Position numbers and translations under genes: made by a program
From: Macrophomina tecta
Taxonomy: Eukaryota; Ascomycota; Dothideomycetes; Botryosphaeriales; Botryosphaeriaceae
Assembly: GCA_024180945.1 (NCBI GenBank)
Contig: JAKSGN010000005.1
Coordinates: 2,046,001 to 2,110,000, forward strand
Reading direction: 5' to 3'
DNA: 64,000 bases
Shown: positions 20,175-32,100 of the stretch, one piece after another
Numbering within the stretch: position 1 is the first letter of the stretch
How the letters are laid out: each line of letters starts with the position of its first letter
The notes under the pieces: generated by a model
The model's input: only the letters and a program-made list of their open reading frames with translations
What the model was told of the DNA's origin: nothing
Database searches by the model: none

Positions 20175-21128
20175 TCACCGCAGCCAATTCGACAGCCCCA
20201 CCATCGCCCCCGTCCCTACCGCATACGCGCCCAACAGCCTCGCCCACCCGTTCCCACTGCCTCCATACGCATTCTGGCCAACCGCCAGCGCCACAAGGTC
20301 ATATACCAGACAACCACCGAAGATCCAGTCACTCAGCGCGCCCGCGATGCCGAAGCCGACACCCGTCAGCACCTTGACGGCGATGCCGGGATTTAGCTCG
20401 CCGGGGTGGTAAGCGGCCGAGGTGTTGTGCAGGAGGTCGAGCACGCCAATGCCAGCGAACGTTTTGGCGACGGCGTGGGTGAGGACGGAGGCCGTTGACG
20501 AGGTGCGCAGGATTGGCAGACGTGTGCTGACGTAGGCGAGCTGGGCGACGGTGTTGATGATCACGAAGACATTGGAGGTTCGCAGATCGGACGCGTTCCA
20601 GAAGAACATCCAAGCTGTCATTGTTTGCGAGCAGAGCGCGTTAGTCTGAAGGATCCAGCAAGAATGGAAAAGCGTGCGGGAAGACTTGTTCGAGAAATGA
20701 AAAAGAAAGGGGAAAGACGTTTGCGGTTCTTCTTGAAGTAAATAAACACCATCTAGTCGTTAAAAAATAAATAAAAAGACCCCGAATCACTTCGGATAAC
20801 CGCGGTAGGTGGTTAGTTGAGATCAAGTAAACTCACTTCCGATACAGATGTTCCCCAAGGCATAGATCGGAACATAGTCGACCATGTCTTGCAGGTCCCT
20901 TTCCGCGGCGGCCTTCGTCCAGAGCTTCCAGAGCCAGACCAGTTGCGCAATCTGTTGAGGGAAGAAGAACAGGGCGATAAAATAGGGCTGTGGGCTGAAG
21001 AATGACAAGTTGGCATTGTGAATGTCCTTCATATTGGGCGAGGACAGCAGGCCATATTGTTGCGCTGCGAAATCGTACAGAAAAGCCGCTGGTGCGAGAT
21101 ATCGTGCTTTGCTATACGAGATACCCAT
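20175..21128 (-). CDS. Conserved-looking multi-pass membrane protein, unknown function
   Basis: Two exons, 21128-20837 (donor GTGAGT) and 20614-20175, join in frame to 243 residues. The 222-nt intron is long for this locus. The protein opens MGISYSKARYLAPAAFLYD, has an aromatic-rich stretch (FFSPQPYFIALFFFPQQIAQ) and about five or six hydrophobic segments. The junction reads ALGNICIG-T-WMFFWNAS, restoring a helix across the splice site, and the last exon adds three more helices ending in GLSNWLR. It looks like a fungal-specific integral membrane protein, but I cannot name a family or a substrate. The weak point is the acceptor: other AG sites exist in the intron. Confidence 0.72.
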
Positions 21129-21785
21129 TGTGCTAGTTATGAGGAACGCTTCTCTGGGGCAACAGAGTGTATGAAGAATGGCACTTTGGGAGCTGAAGCC
21201 GGGGCTTGGGGCCAGTGCGGAGCTTGAGCAGGAGAGCTTGGTAAGGCAGACGAATTAAAAAGATACGGTTGCCTTGAGCACGCGTCGATCTGTATATACC
21301 TCTGCGCGAGAGTCTTGACGCAACTGCATCGATAGCTCTTAAACTCCGAATCCGAGCGGAATGACGCAAACGACTTCGGGTTCGGCGCAACGTAAGGCCG
21401 TCGCATCACTGGACTTCGTCAAGGGCAATACCTGTGCGAAAAAGGCCGCCAAGCGTCAGTGTCTTGAACATTGAAGGCAAACCCGCTTCCCAGTTTACGT
21501 CAACGAGAATATGTCATTGTACAAAACCAGCAATCCAATCTATCTATATGTGCGAACTGCCAATCCATTAACCCTAGATCAATAAACGCGAAAGAAAAGT
21601 CTCACAGCCAGAGCCGACCAGCAACCCATGGTATTAGTCCGATCTAGCATGAACGTCTTTCATCGGTCTAAGGCTGCTCTTTCACCTCTAGCCATACAAG
21701 CTTTTGTCGGCTAAACCTGTTGATACATGGATGTGACGGCGTAAGGAGGGGGATGTAAGTAGGAACGGTGCGACTTCGCGAGATT

Positions 21786-23764
21786 TTACTCACGCGACAC
21801 ATCGCGTCCGAAAACCTTAGCCTTGACCCAGTCAACGAGGACAAGAACACGGTTGCGGGCTGGAATAAAGTGTCAGTATAGTAAAGGCATTGAGGGTTGT
21901 AGGGTGTACTTACTGCTGAAGCACATGCTCAGGTATGCGCTCCTCCAGAAGTAGTAGGTAAGGGTACCACCAGTTGCGAAATTACCGGTAAGCCAAGTGA
22001 TATCGGCAACAGCCTTCTCGCTACCAATGTAGGCCAAAGAGCCTTGGTGAGAGTATTCGAAAGGACCCATCTGCTTGACGCGGCGCAGACGCTTTTGCAA
22101 ATCCTTGATGCTGGCGAAAGCCTCATCCCGAGATTCTTTGGTGGGAGCCTTCTCCTGAACATCCGAAAGCTTCAGCAATTCGCTCTCGATTTGCTGCGTC
22201 TTGGCCATGTTGTTGAATAAGCGAGCAAGGAAAGCGCCTTCCTGAGCGGCGACCTGCGCAGTAGGAGCGTAGTTGGCAACAGCGCAATCACCGACGGCCC
22301 AGATATTCTCCGTACCCTTAACCACGAGATACTCATTGACGGCGAGACCACGGCGAGAATCCCTTTGTGCGGGAATTTGCGACATCAGGTCCTTGACAAC
22401 AGGACGAACAGCGTTGCCAGTAGCCCAGACCAAAAGACCGTAGGGGATGCGCTCGAGCTGCTTCTTGCCGTCGGGACCGGTGGACTCGGCCTCAATGTAC
22501 TTGTCAGTGACCTTCTTGACCATCGTCTTGGTGCGGATAGTAATGGTCTCCTCCTTGAAAGTCTTCTCGGTGTACTCGATCAGCTGCTTAGAGAACATGG
22601 GCAAAACCTGGGAAGCATTGTTAGCTCTGCAGAAGGGTTAAAAATCTGGGCGTGGAGACTTGCGTTGGGCAGAGCTTCGACGAGTGTGACATGGAAGTTG
22701 TCCCTAATATCCGGAATCCACTTCTTGAGGTCACCGTTGAAGAAGTCCTGGAGCTCACCGGCGAACTCAACACCGGTAGGGCCACCGCCGACAACAACCA
22801 TGTGCAGAAGGCGCTTGATTTCCTCAGGGTCCTGGTCCTTGAAAGTTGCGGTCTCACAGCAGTCCATGATGCGCTTGCGGATCTTCTGAGCATCGCCAAC
22901 TTCCTTCAGGAACAGGCCATGCTCGCGAACACCGGGAATACCTGCGACTCCTGTCAGACATAGCTCAGACGCACGTGGCAGGCGACATACCAAAAGTCGC
23001 GTTCTCAGCACCAACACCGACGACTAGCATGTCAAAGGGGACTTCAGTGGCAGAAACGTCGCCTTTGATCTCGGAATCATCGTGGATGTAGACGACCCTC
23101 TTCTCATAGTCGATCTTGGTAGCCTCGGCCTCGTAGTACTTGACAGCGGCCTTCTTGTGGCGCAGGAAGTTGCGGATAGGCTCCATGATAGAGCGGTGTT
23201 CGATAGTACCGGTGGTGCATGACGGGAGCAGCGGAGTGAAGAGGAAGTAGTTGCGGGGAGAGATGACGACGACGTTGTAGTTTTCCGTATCGAGCTTCTT
23301 CAGGAGGGAGACCGAACCCCAGCCAGTACCTGTCGCACGCGGTCCACGTTAGCAATTGGCGCGGGTGCAGGGCCATAGCGGGCAGTCGTACCAAGAATGA
23401 CGAGCGTCTTCTTGTTAGGATCCGGGTTGGGCTGCTCCGGGGGGTTACGCATTTCGTAGATTCCATAACCGATGTAACCAAGGCCGACGATGGCCGACAG
23501 ATAGGTGGCGCGCCAGATCCAGCGCAGGAGGCGGAAGCCCTTCTTCTTGGGCTTCGGCGAGGCAGCGCTGTCTGCATAGGCACGGCGGAAGGTGTTGCAG
23601 AAGAGCGGGTGGGCGGTCAGCGGCGAGGGAGATGACGCAGGACGGAGCTTGGTGGTCGCGAGCTGAGGGCGCTGCTGGGTCGCAAATGCGCGACGAGCAG
23701 TCAAGCGCGCGGCGTGCTGGAGGCCGGCCGTGGCCATTGGCCTCAGGGCGGCAGGAGCTGCCAT
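21786..23764 (-). CDS. nde1: External alternative (type II) NADH:ubiquinone oxidoreductase
   Basis: This enzyme oxidises cytosolic NADH and passes electrons to ubiquinone in the mitochondrial inner membrane without pumping protons. Five exons (23392-23764, 22991-23329, 22664-22941, 21914-22607, 21786-21859) join to 585 residues. The N-terminus has an Arg/Ala-rich mitochondrial presequence (about 1-65), then a hydrophobic anchor (about 85-105) before the FAD-binding motif GTGWGS (125-130). The NADH-binding motif GGGPTG is at 289-294. Later landmarks are IWAVGDCA and the C-terminal helix ending KVFGRDVSRE. No EF-hand insertion is present, which suggests a calcium-independent type. Intron 3 (22608-22663) appears to use a GC donor. 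Exon 3 has two in-frame acceptors 9 nt apart. External orientation is inferred from the anchor and family resemblance. Confidence 0.94.
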
Positions 23765-24865
23765 TGCGCACGTCGGAATGACGGGGCGGGTGGTGTAGTG
23801 TGCGGGATGGTGATGCAGTCAGAGCGGTGGTCTTTTTTTCAGTTCAGCAGCAATGACGATTTTGCTAGCTGGGCCCTGGCCGCCGTTAACGGGTCACTCA
23901 GCAGCACTGAAGGCCTCGCACGCCGCGGCAGCCGATAAGCACCCGCCAACCACTCGGGGATCCTCCCTGGATCAATCTCAATCCTGTTTCCACTGCGCCC
24001 TCCGGAGCTCAGCTGCGCCCGTCGCAAGGCTCAACTCTGCATTGCCTGGGTCGCGAGGCCGCTACGGGCGAATGGTGCCCACGGATCAAAGGACGCGGAG
24101 TCGGAAATTCGTAGCGCGGTTCGTGACTCGATATCGGCTCCGCAGGAGCGCGACCGCTGCTCCTTTTCAACTCCAGCTCGCATCGGGTCTTCACGGCCCA
24201 CCGGCTGCGAAGACGTTCTGTGATCGGGCGGGTCCGGAGCAACGGATCAAAGCACACATGGCGAGGAACAACGCATGTCGTCCACCGGAGTCGAGGAAGG
24301 CCCCAGGGGAATGTCAGTATTGTCTGGCGGGCGTATTGAGCGACGTGCGGCGATGGGGCGTTGAGCATTATATATGTGCATGCAAACACCCGGCCAGACT
24401 TGAGATCACACCAGATGAACCGACGATGCGGAAGCGGCCCGGCTGCCAGCTGCGGCATCGAATGTTCGCACACGCGGCGGATTTTAGCATTGTTCCGACG
24501 CGGACCTGCACGGCCGCTGCCTTTTCCAAGATTATGGCTCTCTGCTGCTGCATTGCCCATCAAGCAGGGCCGGTGGAAGCCCCCGCCTGGACACGATCGT
24601 CCAGCAGAGCGCAAGAGCGATCTCCGGAGATGCTGCACCACCATGGTCGTCTTGTAGGAAAGAGACCTCTCTCAGCCCCCTCCATCCCGGTCAAGCATTG
24701 AAAAATCGCGAACACAGCAGAAATTGGGGATTCGGACCCAACATTACACGCAGTGTAAAGTGCGATAATGTTTGCGCTTCGGAACGTGCCTCAAACGCCG
24801 CGCTGAATGCGACTCTTCTAGTCTGGCCTGCCTCATGAAACCGCGTTCCAATCTATGCACGTAAT
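23765..24865. other. Intergenic region, NDE upstream side
   Basis: This 1.1 kb stretch holds the upstream region of the alternative NADH dehydrogenase and the 3' flank of the thioesterase gene. Two long overlapping open frames on opposite strands (282 and 211 codons) look like by-products of GC-rich DNA; neither shows a domain. Confidence 0.5.
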
Positions 24866-26238
24866 CTACAACTTCTCCTTCGTCTTGCCCGCCTCAGAGC
24901 TGTCTGACAACCACAAGGCCCGGTCTCTCAAGGTAACCAGTCCGTCTTGATACATGCTGGCAATATGCACACCCCTCTCATTCCATATCCTACCCTCAAG
25001 CATCCCTCTCCCACCAGAAACCCTACTCACCCGCGTCTCCTGGCAATACCACTTCCTTGTATCCTTCTCGTCGTGCTCTGCCATCTCTAACTCGGAAGCC
25101 CTGACATGAAACACAACCGAATGGCTCAAGGTCGCCATGGCTGTGAAATGATCCCCCGCGCCAAGATGGTTTGGGATCAAGAACAAGCCGTTGCGATCGC
25201 TAGCATACAGGTGGGCGCAAGCATGCAAGTTCGCTGCACGAGCCACCGGAGGCATGCTTCCGATGGTCGTATAGAACTGCAGTTGCCGACGGTCCAGAGG
25301 CTTGCGAGGCGCGTTGTACGCTTGCATGTCGACCTTCCGCAAGGACAAGCCCGGGAACGGATCTGTGTAGTTATTGTTCTCCGCCGATGCCTCCCAGTAC
25401 CTTGCTCCAAATTAGTCTTCATGTTTTCGCGAGTTTCTTATTTTCTCCTGATCACTGCCCGAAACTCACCAAGGCGAGTCGACACTAGGCGCCTCAGGCC
25501 ACTCATCCGGCCGCTGGTCGCCCAGGGCCACCTTGTACTCCTCCCTCAAATCCAGCTCCTCCTGGCAATCCGCCGAGGCTTCCCCCTCCTTCTTGAACGA
25601 GCATGTGCAAGTGAAGCATATGCCTTTCTTGTTGTGTTCTTGTATCACCTCAACGGTCCGCGTGCAATAACGCCCGCCATCTCTAACCAATCTCACCGTG
25701 TAGATGAAGGGAAACGCCGTGTTTCCCGGTAAAGTAAAGTAGCCGGTGATATTCTGCGAGCATTAGCACCACAGGGCCTCCAATATCCCACAAAAAACCG
25801 AGGACGAACTCGGGGAACCGGAAGCAAAGCTACTGCGAAAGGAAGGTGCTCCAGACAAACATGAAGATAAAAGGACGCGAGGAGAGCGAGACGAAAGTGT
25901 ACTCCTTTGGTTTGCTGTTCCGAAACAGGAGGATGAAGGGTCGGAAAAAGAAGACAGACTTTCAACGACACGCAGGGATAAAAGCGGGGAGCAAGCTTTC
26001 CAAGAAAGAGTACCAGCCCACGTACATGGATCACGAAGCCCTCCCTCACTGTCTGCGCCGCCGCCCACACCGCCTGGGCGAACACATGCCCGCCGTACGC
26101 CGATGTGCCACCGCCCGGCGCGAATGCTTTGGCCTGAGACCTGAACATGCCATCTGCCACCTGCTCCAACCGGATCAGCTCGGCGAATGGAATGTAACGG
26201 TTGCCATTGATTGAGCCGTTGTCTCCGTCTACGTGCAT
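24866..26238 (-). CDS. TesB-type acyl-CoA thioesterase (ACOT8-like)
   Basis: This double-hotdog enzyme hydrolyses fatty acyl-CoA to free acid and CoA. Three exons (26026-26238, 25470-25753, 24866-25400) join in frame to 343 residues. Intron 1 is 272 nt and intron 2 is 69 nt. Family landmarks are GGHVFAQAVWAA, the junction IHNITGYFTLPG, CTRTVEV, the second hotdog with FYTTIGSM, HACAHLYASDRNGLF, and the late CQETRVSRVSGGRGMLEGRIW, where Gln matches the catalytic Gln of the family. The C-terminus KTKEKL ends in EKL, which is only loosely like a type 1 peroxisomal signal, so peroxisomal location is possible but not shown. An in-frame ATG 126 nt upstream (26364) would add a Pro-rich stretch read through a run of about 12 G at 26250-26262, so the start at 26238 is preferred. 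Confidence 0.9.
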
Positions 26239-27121
26239 GATTGGAAGAGAGGGGGGGGGGGGTGGTTTGCTGAGAAGAGCGTGCTGGCTGACTGAGGCGG
26301 CCGGCTGCGGAGAATTGCGTGTTAGGTCGAAAGGTGGAGAAATCTGGTCACACGCAGTCTGCACGAACTCGTATATCCTCGTCAGAAAGACTCAGAAATC
26401 CGTGGAGAAGTAAGCTTACGAATGGTAATCCTGTGGCATGGCTGAACCCCAAAGCCCCAAGGCATATATGTACAGTTCAGCACCCGTCGGACCTCGGCAG
26501 CCAACAAGAGAAGCTGCATCTCTGCTGCCTCAGGCACAAATCGCTCACATGCAAGTGCCGCTAGACCTGCCTGATTAGGCACTCTCTCAGACCCCTACAA
26601 CAGCCAATCAGAGTACAAATTTGGCGAGCTGAACAGTTGATTTATGCTCGTCTTGCTGGCTGTGTATTTCCGGCCAGCTGGTTTGCTCTTTTGAAGAGTA
26701 GGAGCTATCTAGTGCTATGCAATCTTCCCCTCCATCAAACCCACATCAGCAAAAACAGCTGATCGTCATGCGAATCCAGTAGGTCATTCGTATCTTCCCG
26801 AAACCGAAAAAAAAAAAAAAGAAAAAGCCTCAACGGGCGAAGCCAGCAGCAAAGTCTGGGTATAATCTGTAAACGCCGATCCCATGCATGCGTCCACCAT
26901 CAGCATTAGCGACAGCTAATGATCCCGAAGACCGATAAGGAATTACGTGCTTCCACGAAAATGCAAATGCTTGAACGTTGGAAAAAAAATTACCAGAGCA
27001 GTCTATCCCACGTGTGCGGGACATGACCTTGGTGCAAAAGCCATCTAGAACGCCGGGTAAAATGCAGAGCAACCTTGTAGAGGCCACGTTTATGAATATC
27101 CGAACGGGATTCGGAAGGAAT
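26239..27121. other. Intergenic region, thioesterase upstream side
   Basis: This contains the thioesterase 5' region with a G run near 26250-26262, an A14 tract at 26807-26820, and the probable 3' untranslated region of the cyclin gene. No gene is supported. Confidence 0.5.
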
Positions 27122-29174
27122 CTATCGTGAAAAGTTCGGCTGAGGAAGAACCGGCCACTGGTTGAATTGGTTGGTGGTGGGCCAGGCATCGTGGTTCATA
27201 TATGGCAGAGGACCGACACGACGCTCGTTCGAGGGCCGACCAAGAGGCTGGTATTGCATTTGATCGAAGTCAAGACGCGGAGGGTGGCTGATCGACGAAG
27301 AAGGAGGCGGTACCAAGAGGGTATTCACAGAGCGGACCGGCCTATAAGGCGAGCTCCTTTGCGAAAGATAAAAGGAAGGCGAGAGCCTATTCTGTTTAGG
27401 TGCCGATGGGCCGAATGAAGTATGCATCGGTGAGTTATTCGCAGAGTCGGTAGGAAGCGGGCTCAGTTGACGCGAAGAAGGCCCCGCAGTAGTGGGTTGA
27501 GGATGCGGGATAGAGATGGCCGGGGGCAGTGTAGGAGCAGATGAAGGTGGCATCGATGACGGCTGCGACCACTGCATCGGAGGTGGATAGACCAGCGGAT
27601 TTGACCTTCCGGTGTTCGGAAGAGGGAGCTGAGGAACTGAAATGTTGGGGAGAGGTGGCAACATCGGTGGCATGCTCGTAGTCGATTGCATAGCAGGCTG
27701 AGTCATTGCAGGCTGCTGTTGGGGGGGCACATTGGTATATGCGGGCTGGCTTTCCATAGGTGCGAAATTTCTCAACGGCCTTTTCGGCGCCGGCTCCTGC
27801 ATATGGTCGTCGTAACTGCGCTTCCTGGAGCTGGGACGTAGATTGAGTTCAGGCAATGGTCCAATGGGGGAGACAACTGTAGAGCTAATCTGAGGTAACA
27901 GGGTCGGCGTCGCAGAGTAAGAGTTGTGGCTCGGAGACACCCCATTGGTGAAGGGAGGCGATGCCTGCGTCGAGTGCGGGGGCGAAGGTAGATTCGGGGG
28001 CACCTGAAGAGTCGGCGTAGGCGGGCCAAGAGTCCTAGCAGGAACATCTAAGGGTGCGCGAGAAGCACGCTCAAAGAAGGTTCCGAATTTGCCGAGTGTG
28101 TTGTGCCATTCGCTCCATTCTTCTGCTGAAGTAAACAGGTTATACTTCATATTGCTCAGGAACTCAACCTCCATGATGTGAACCTCTTGAACCGAAATCC
28201 CAGAGACATCCGCCCATGTCTTGTTAGTGTACGTATTATCGTCCAGGAACTTGTTGCCCAGCATCAAGGCCACAGTGAGCAATCGATACTCGCTTCCTGG
28301 CTTTCCTTTCACTCCAGGATTTATCGTCTTCAGCCGATAGATGAATAGAAGAGCGAGGATCACCACATTCTGAGTGACTTGGGTCGTCGACAAAATCGTA
28401 GCAACCCACTTCCTGAACCCAGTAGTAGGCTGTGCATCGGGAACGAGGCCGTTGGGAGGTTGAGACCGCGAGTCGAGAGCCTGGTGGAGGGTGGAAGAAT
28501 TCTCAAACCAAAAGAGGCAGGTAATCTGATAGAAGTCAGCAACACATTGCTCATAAATGAATATGGTGGGTATTCACCTCTGCTGCAAGCTGCGGCATGC
28601 TGGTCTGCGGCGTGATGATCGATGTGGGAATCTGCAGCGAAGGGGCAATGGCGTGGTTCGATGCTCTTCTCGCATGCCGGTAGTCCTCCGAGGGGTTGCT
28701 GCCATTGTTGGTGCTGCTGGTATGCATTGGTGGGCTTTGTGGCCGGTAGATGGGCTGCTGGGAGCCGTTTTGGTAGGCGGGCCTATGTGAGGTCGTCATG
28801 GCGTTGTTCGCTTCCGGAACTTGGTGTGCATGCTGCTGCTTGTTGACGAACGCGGCATCGCCAGTTCTTTGAATAGCATAGCTGTTGCCAGCCTGCGTCA
28901 AGGCACTGTGGCCTCGCTGTACGCTGGTCATGTCGACGGGGGGTGTGACAGGATTGCCAAGGGTGCTTGGCCGTGCCTGCCGACTCTCGCCGGCTGCGTA
29001 CAGAAAGCGCGGATCCCGTAACGGAAGCTGCTGCGGTTGCTGTTGTTGTTGCTGCTGCTGCTGTTGCTGCTGCTGGGGCTTGGTCGGGCGAGCTGATGAG
29101 TAGGCGGAGGCGGGCTGTGAGCGGCCTAGGGCAAGGGCGTGAGGCATTGGTTGCGGTCTCTGTAGTTGCAGCAT
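27122..29174 (-). CDS. Pho80/PCL-type cyclin, Clg1-like
   Basis: Two exons (28578-29174 and 27122-28525; 52-nt intron) give 666 residues. Cyclins of this type partner the Pho85 kinase in nutrient and cell-cycle control. The N-terminal 200 residues are Gln/Pro-rich with a run of 13 Gln at about 35-47. The cyclin box begins near the splice site (ITCLFWFENSS) and runs through VVILALLFIYRLK, GSEYRLLTVALMLGNKFLDD, YTNKTWADVSG and EFLSNMKYNLF, about residues 200-330. The C-terminal 330 residues are Pro/Ser-rich and disordered. The large disordered flanks around a single box resemble Clg1 more than compact Pho80, but the subfamily is an inference. The polyglutamine tract may vary in length between strains. 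Confidence 0.88.
29037..29076 (-). repeat. CAG/CAA trinucleotide repeat encoding polyglutamine
   Basis: This is a run of mixed CAG and CAA codons, read on the minus strand within exon 1 of the cyclin gene, encoding 13 glutamines. Confidence 0.85.
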
Positions 29175-32100
29175 GAGGGCGGGCGGCGGCGGCGGGAGGT
29201 AGTGGTGGCTCTAGGTGGAGGCGAGAGGCAGGCTAAGTGTCGTCACCAGCAGTGTTGGGATTGCCGAGGAAGGAGCTTCAACGGGCTTCACAACATTGCC
29301 AGAATGAGTGAAAGGGAAATGCTTTGGCTCCCTTGGGTGCTAAGCAAGGAGCGGAGTCGATAGATCCCAAGTATGCTCGCAAATATGTAGCGGGGTTTCC
29401 GCGGTGCCACGCAATGGGAGTGGAGGTGGAATAGGTTGGGGAGGGCGGAGGTAGGCAGAGAGGTTTAGTAGGCAACAGGAAGAGGGACGGGCATGGAAGG
29501 AAGATCAAGACAGGAAGTGAGGATGATGGCGTTTCGCTTTGCGTAGGCTCTGCATCGCCTGGGCGGAGAGGCACCGGTTTTGATAAAACGGCATTATTCA
29601 GGACTAGTCAGGCGTCGTGATTGCGGCCGTCCTCGAGCGGAAGGTTCCAGGCATTGGAGGGGGGGCACTGGGGAGGAGCAAGCCCCAAGAGGCTGATCCA
29701 AATTGATGTGTGGAAGCGGCAGCACGGCGTGGTTGATGTCAGAGCAACCAACGACCAGCGCGGTGGATATGCAGCAGCACAACAAGGATGATTCCGAAAA
29801 GAGAGCGTGTCGCGCTGGGCCCGGGGCGATGGACAGGCGCAGGCGTGCCGTGGGCGAGCGCGCGGCACACACTAGCCTGCGGGCAGGGGTCGGCGGGCAG
29901 GCGCAAAAGAGCCGGCCGGGCATGTGCGTGCACGCGTGGTGGATGGAGGATGGGATGCCGGTGTTAGATTGGGGGCATTGGGGGCGCGCTACTGGAGCGG
30001 TTATTGTGCAGCCGCTTCTGCTGAGCGCTGCGCTGCGCTGCGCCCTAACCGCATCCTCCAGCACCGCCGAAGCAGAGTCAGTGCGGGCTTGACTTTCTGC
30101 GGCGAGCCTGATGTGCGCGATGACGGCGCCCCATCATGCCTGCGGCCGGCCGGTCACGCCTGCGCTCAATCAAACCTGACGCGGATGATTAGGTCATGAG
30201 CTGTCTCGCCCGCACACGCGCCCCCATTGGCCCGGCCAACGCGGGTGGGAACCGTGGAGCTCGAGGCTGGCAGCAGCTGCTAAACTATGCCGGCGATCCA
30301 GCCTGCGCGACCGTGACTGTGTGTGTGAGCGAGTGCGAGGGTGCGCGTGTGCGCGCAAAGGCCGGCGGTGGAGCGGTCCAACAGCAAGGCGGGGGCCTGC
30401 GGCCTGCGGCCTGCCTGCGACCTGTCCGCTGCCGGCCTGCGTTGCCTGTCTGCTTGCGGCCGTGGAGAGGTGGTGGTGGAAACGGACAGCACCGACACCA
30501 GCGCCAGCTCCAGCAAGTACCAGCCCGAGCCCGCCAGCGAAGCCCCCATGCCGTGAAGCGCCTTCTGTTTGAATGCTGCCACACCCGACGACCCTTGTGC
30601 GGTGCGCCGCTCAGCACTGCGCTCCTTGTTTCGCTGCGTGCGATACGAACGCGCCGGCGTGTGGCTCGCTGTCTTACCCTAAAGTCATCTATTTCCGCCC
30701 CGAAACCTTGCCGCGCCGCGTCGTCGCTGATCGCGCCTCGCAGAATCCTGCTGCAAATTTGCTGGTGTTGCTCGGTGAGTCTGCGGGCGTCTCGTCAATA
30801 CTTTCTGCCGCCGGCGGCCAGACGCACCACCCGCCCACAGCCTGGCCGCCGCCCCCCCTTGGCGCGCCCGCTTATTGCTTTTCGACTCGGCATTCCGCAT
30901 ACTGCTTATGAGCGAGCGGCCGTGCACCGCAACCCGACCTGCCCTGCCCTGCCCTGCCCGCAGCCAGTCCGCGAAGCAAGGAGCTGGCTGGCGGAGCGAT
31001 GCTTCACGCCCCCAGCGAGTCCACCCGCGGCCCAATCAGCATCGTGACAAACCTGCCGACCACAACCCGCAAGAGGCAAGTTTCACCTGGTCGGATCGGC
31101 AACGCTCACCACACCCTTCCATCCGCGGTGGGGGCCGCCAGAGGCGGTAGGGATGGCGAGCCTCGTCCCCTATCTCGTACGCGTAAATTCCAGCAGCCAG
31201 AGCGACTTGGTCCCGCGTCATCCGAGATCGACGGAGATTGTGGGCGCCTCCTGTGGGAGCTTCTCCAGCAGGTCATACGAGCTAGACGCGGCGAGGTTAT
31301 TTGTTCGGCATGCTGCCAGCGGAGGGAAAAGCACTTCCGACTCAGGAGGCTCGAAGGGGAGCGCCGCGCCAGGCCCGAAGCGGAAGCGTAATGGGCGGCG
31401 GCTCGGGGTCTGGGCGTGCGGCGCGACCGTGTGCCTCCCTGCGTATCGTCATAATTTGATTTTTTTTTTTTTTTTTTTTTTGGCATGCCGCGTGCTGGTG
31501 CTGAAGCTGGTGCAGCTGGCGCGTCGCAGGCAGGGTGGTGTCGGCGCCCGGGATGTCCGCCTGGCTGATGGGCGGGCAGGCGGCGCATTGCAGGCGCGCA
31601 GGCACGCGATCTGCTCTGAATAGAGAATGGGATGTGATGCGATTGCGGCGAGGCGAGGCGAGGCGAGCTGCTGCACACGCCGCCGTCAGGCTGGCCCGGG
31701 CGGTCTTGGGACTGGAACGGAAGCTGGAGCTGGAGCTGGAGCGGGAGCGGGAGCTGAGCAGCTGGCCGGTGGTGGATGGCCTGCAAACAGCGAGCAGCGC
31801 GTCTGACAGGACAGTTCGTTACGTGACGCGCGCAAAGGCTGAGCTTACGCATCCCTGGCGCCAACTATCGAATAATGCGGTCGCGTAAAGACGTATGGCG
31901 CAGGCCGGAGCGCTCGCCACAGGGTTGCCGGTGTTGTTTGCTCGCCCTTCGCACGCCGCGCACACGCACACAAGCCCTCACACCCTGCCCCGATGCAGCA
32001 GGCACTCTCCACTCGTCCTCATCAGACTGCGGCCGCCGCCCGCGCGCCCTCCTCCGTCAAATCTCTCGACGCATCCCAAGGATCTCTTGCCCGAAGTACG

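Noticed and set aside
23853..24701. 282-codon plus-strand frame with an overlapping 211-codon frame on the other strand
   Set aside because: No recognisable motif and mutual overlap; it lies in the promoter region of the NADH dehydrogenase gene.
25754..26025. Open reading through the first thioesterase intron
   Set aside because: The interval is not a multiple of three and reading through breaks the conserved IH-NITGYFTLPG joint; it is an intron.
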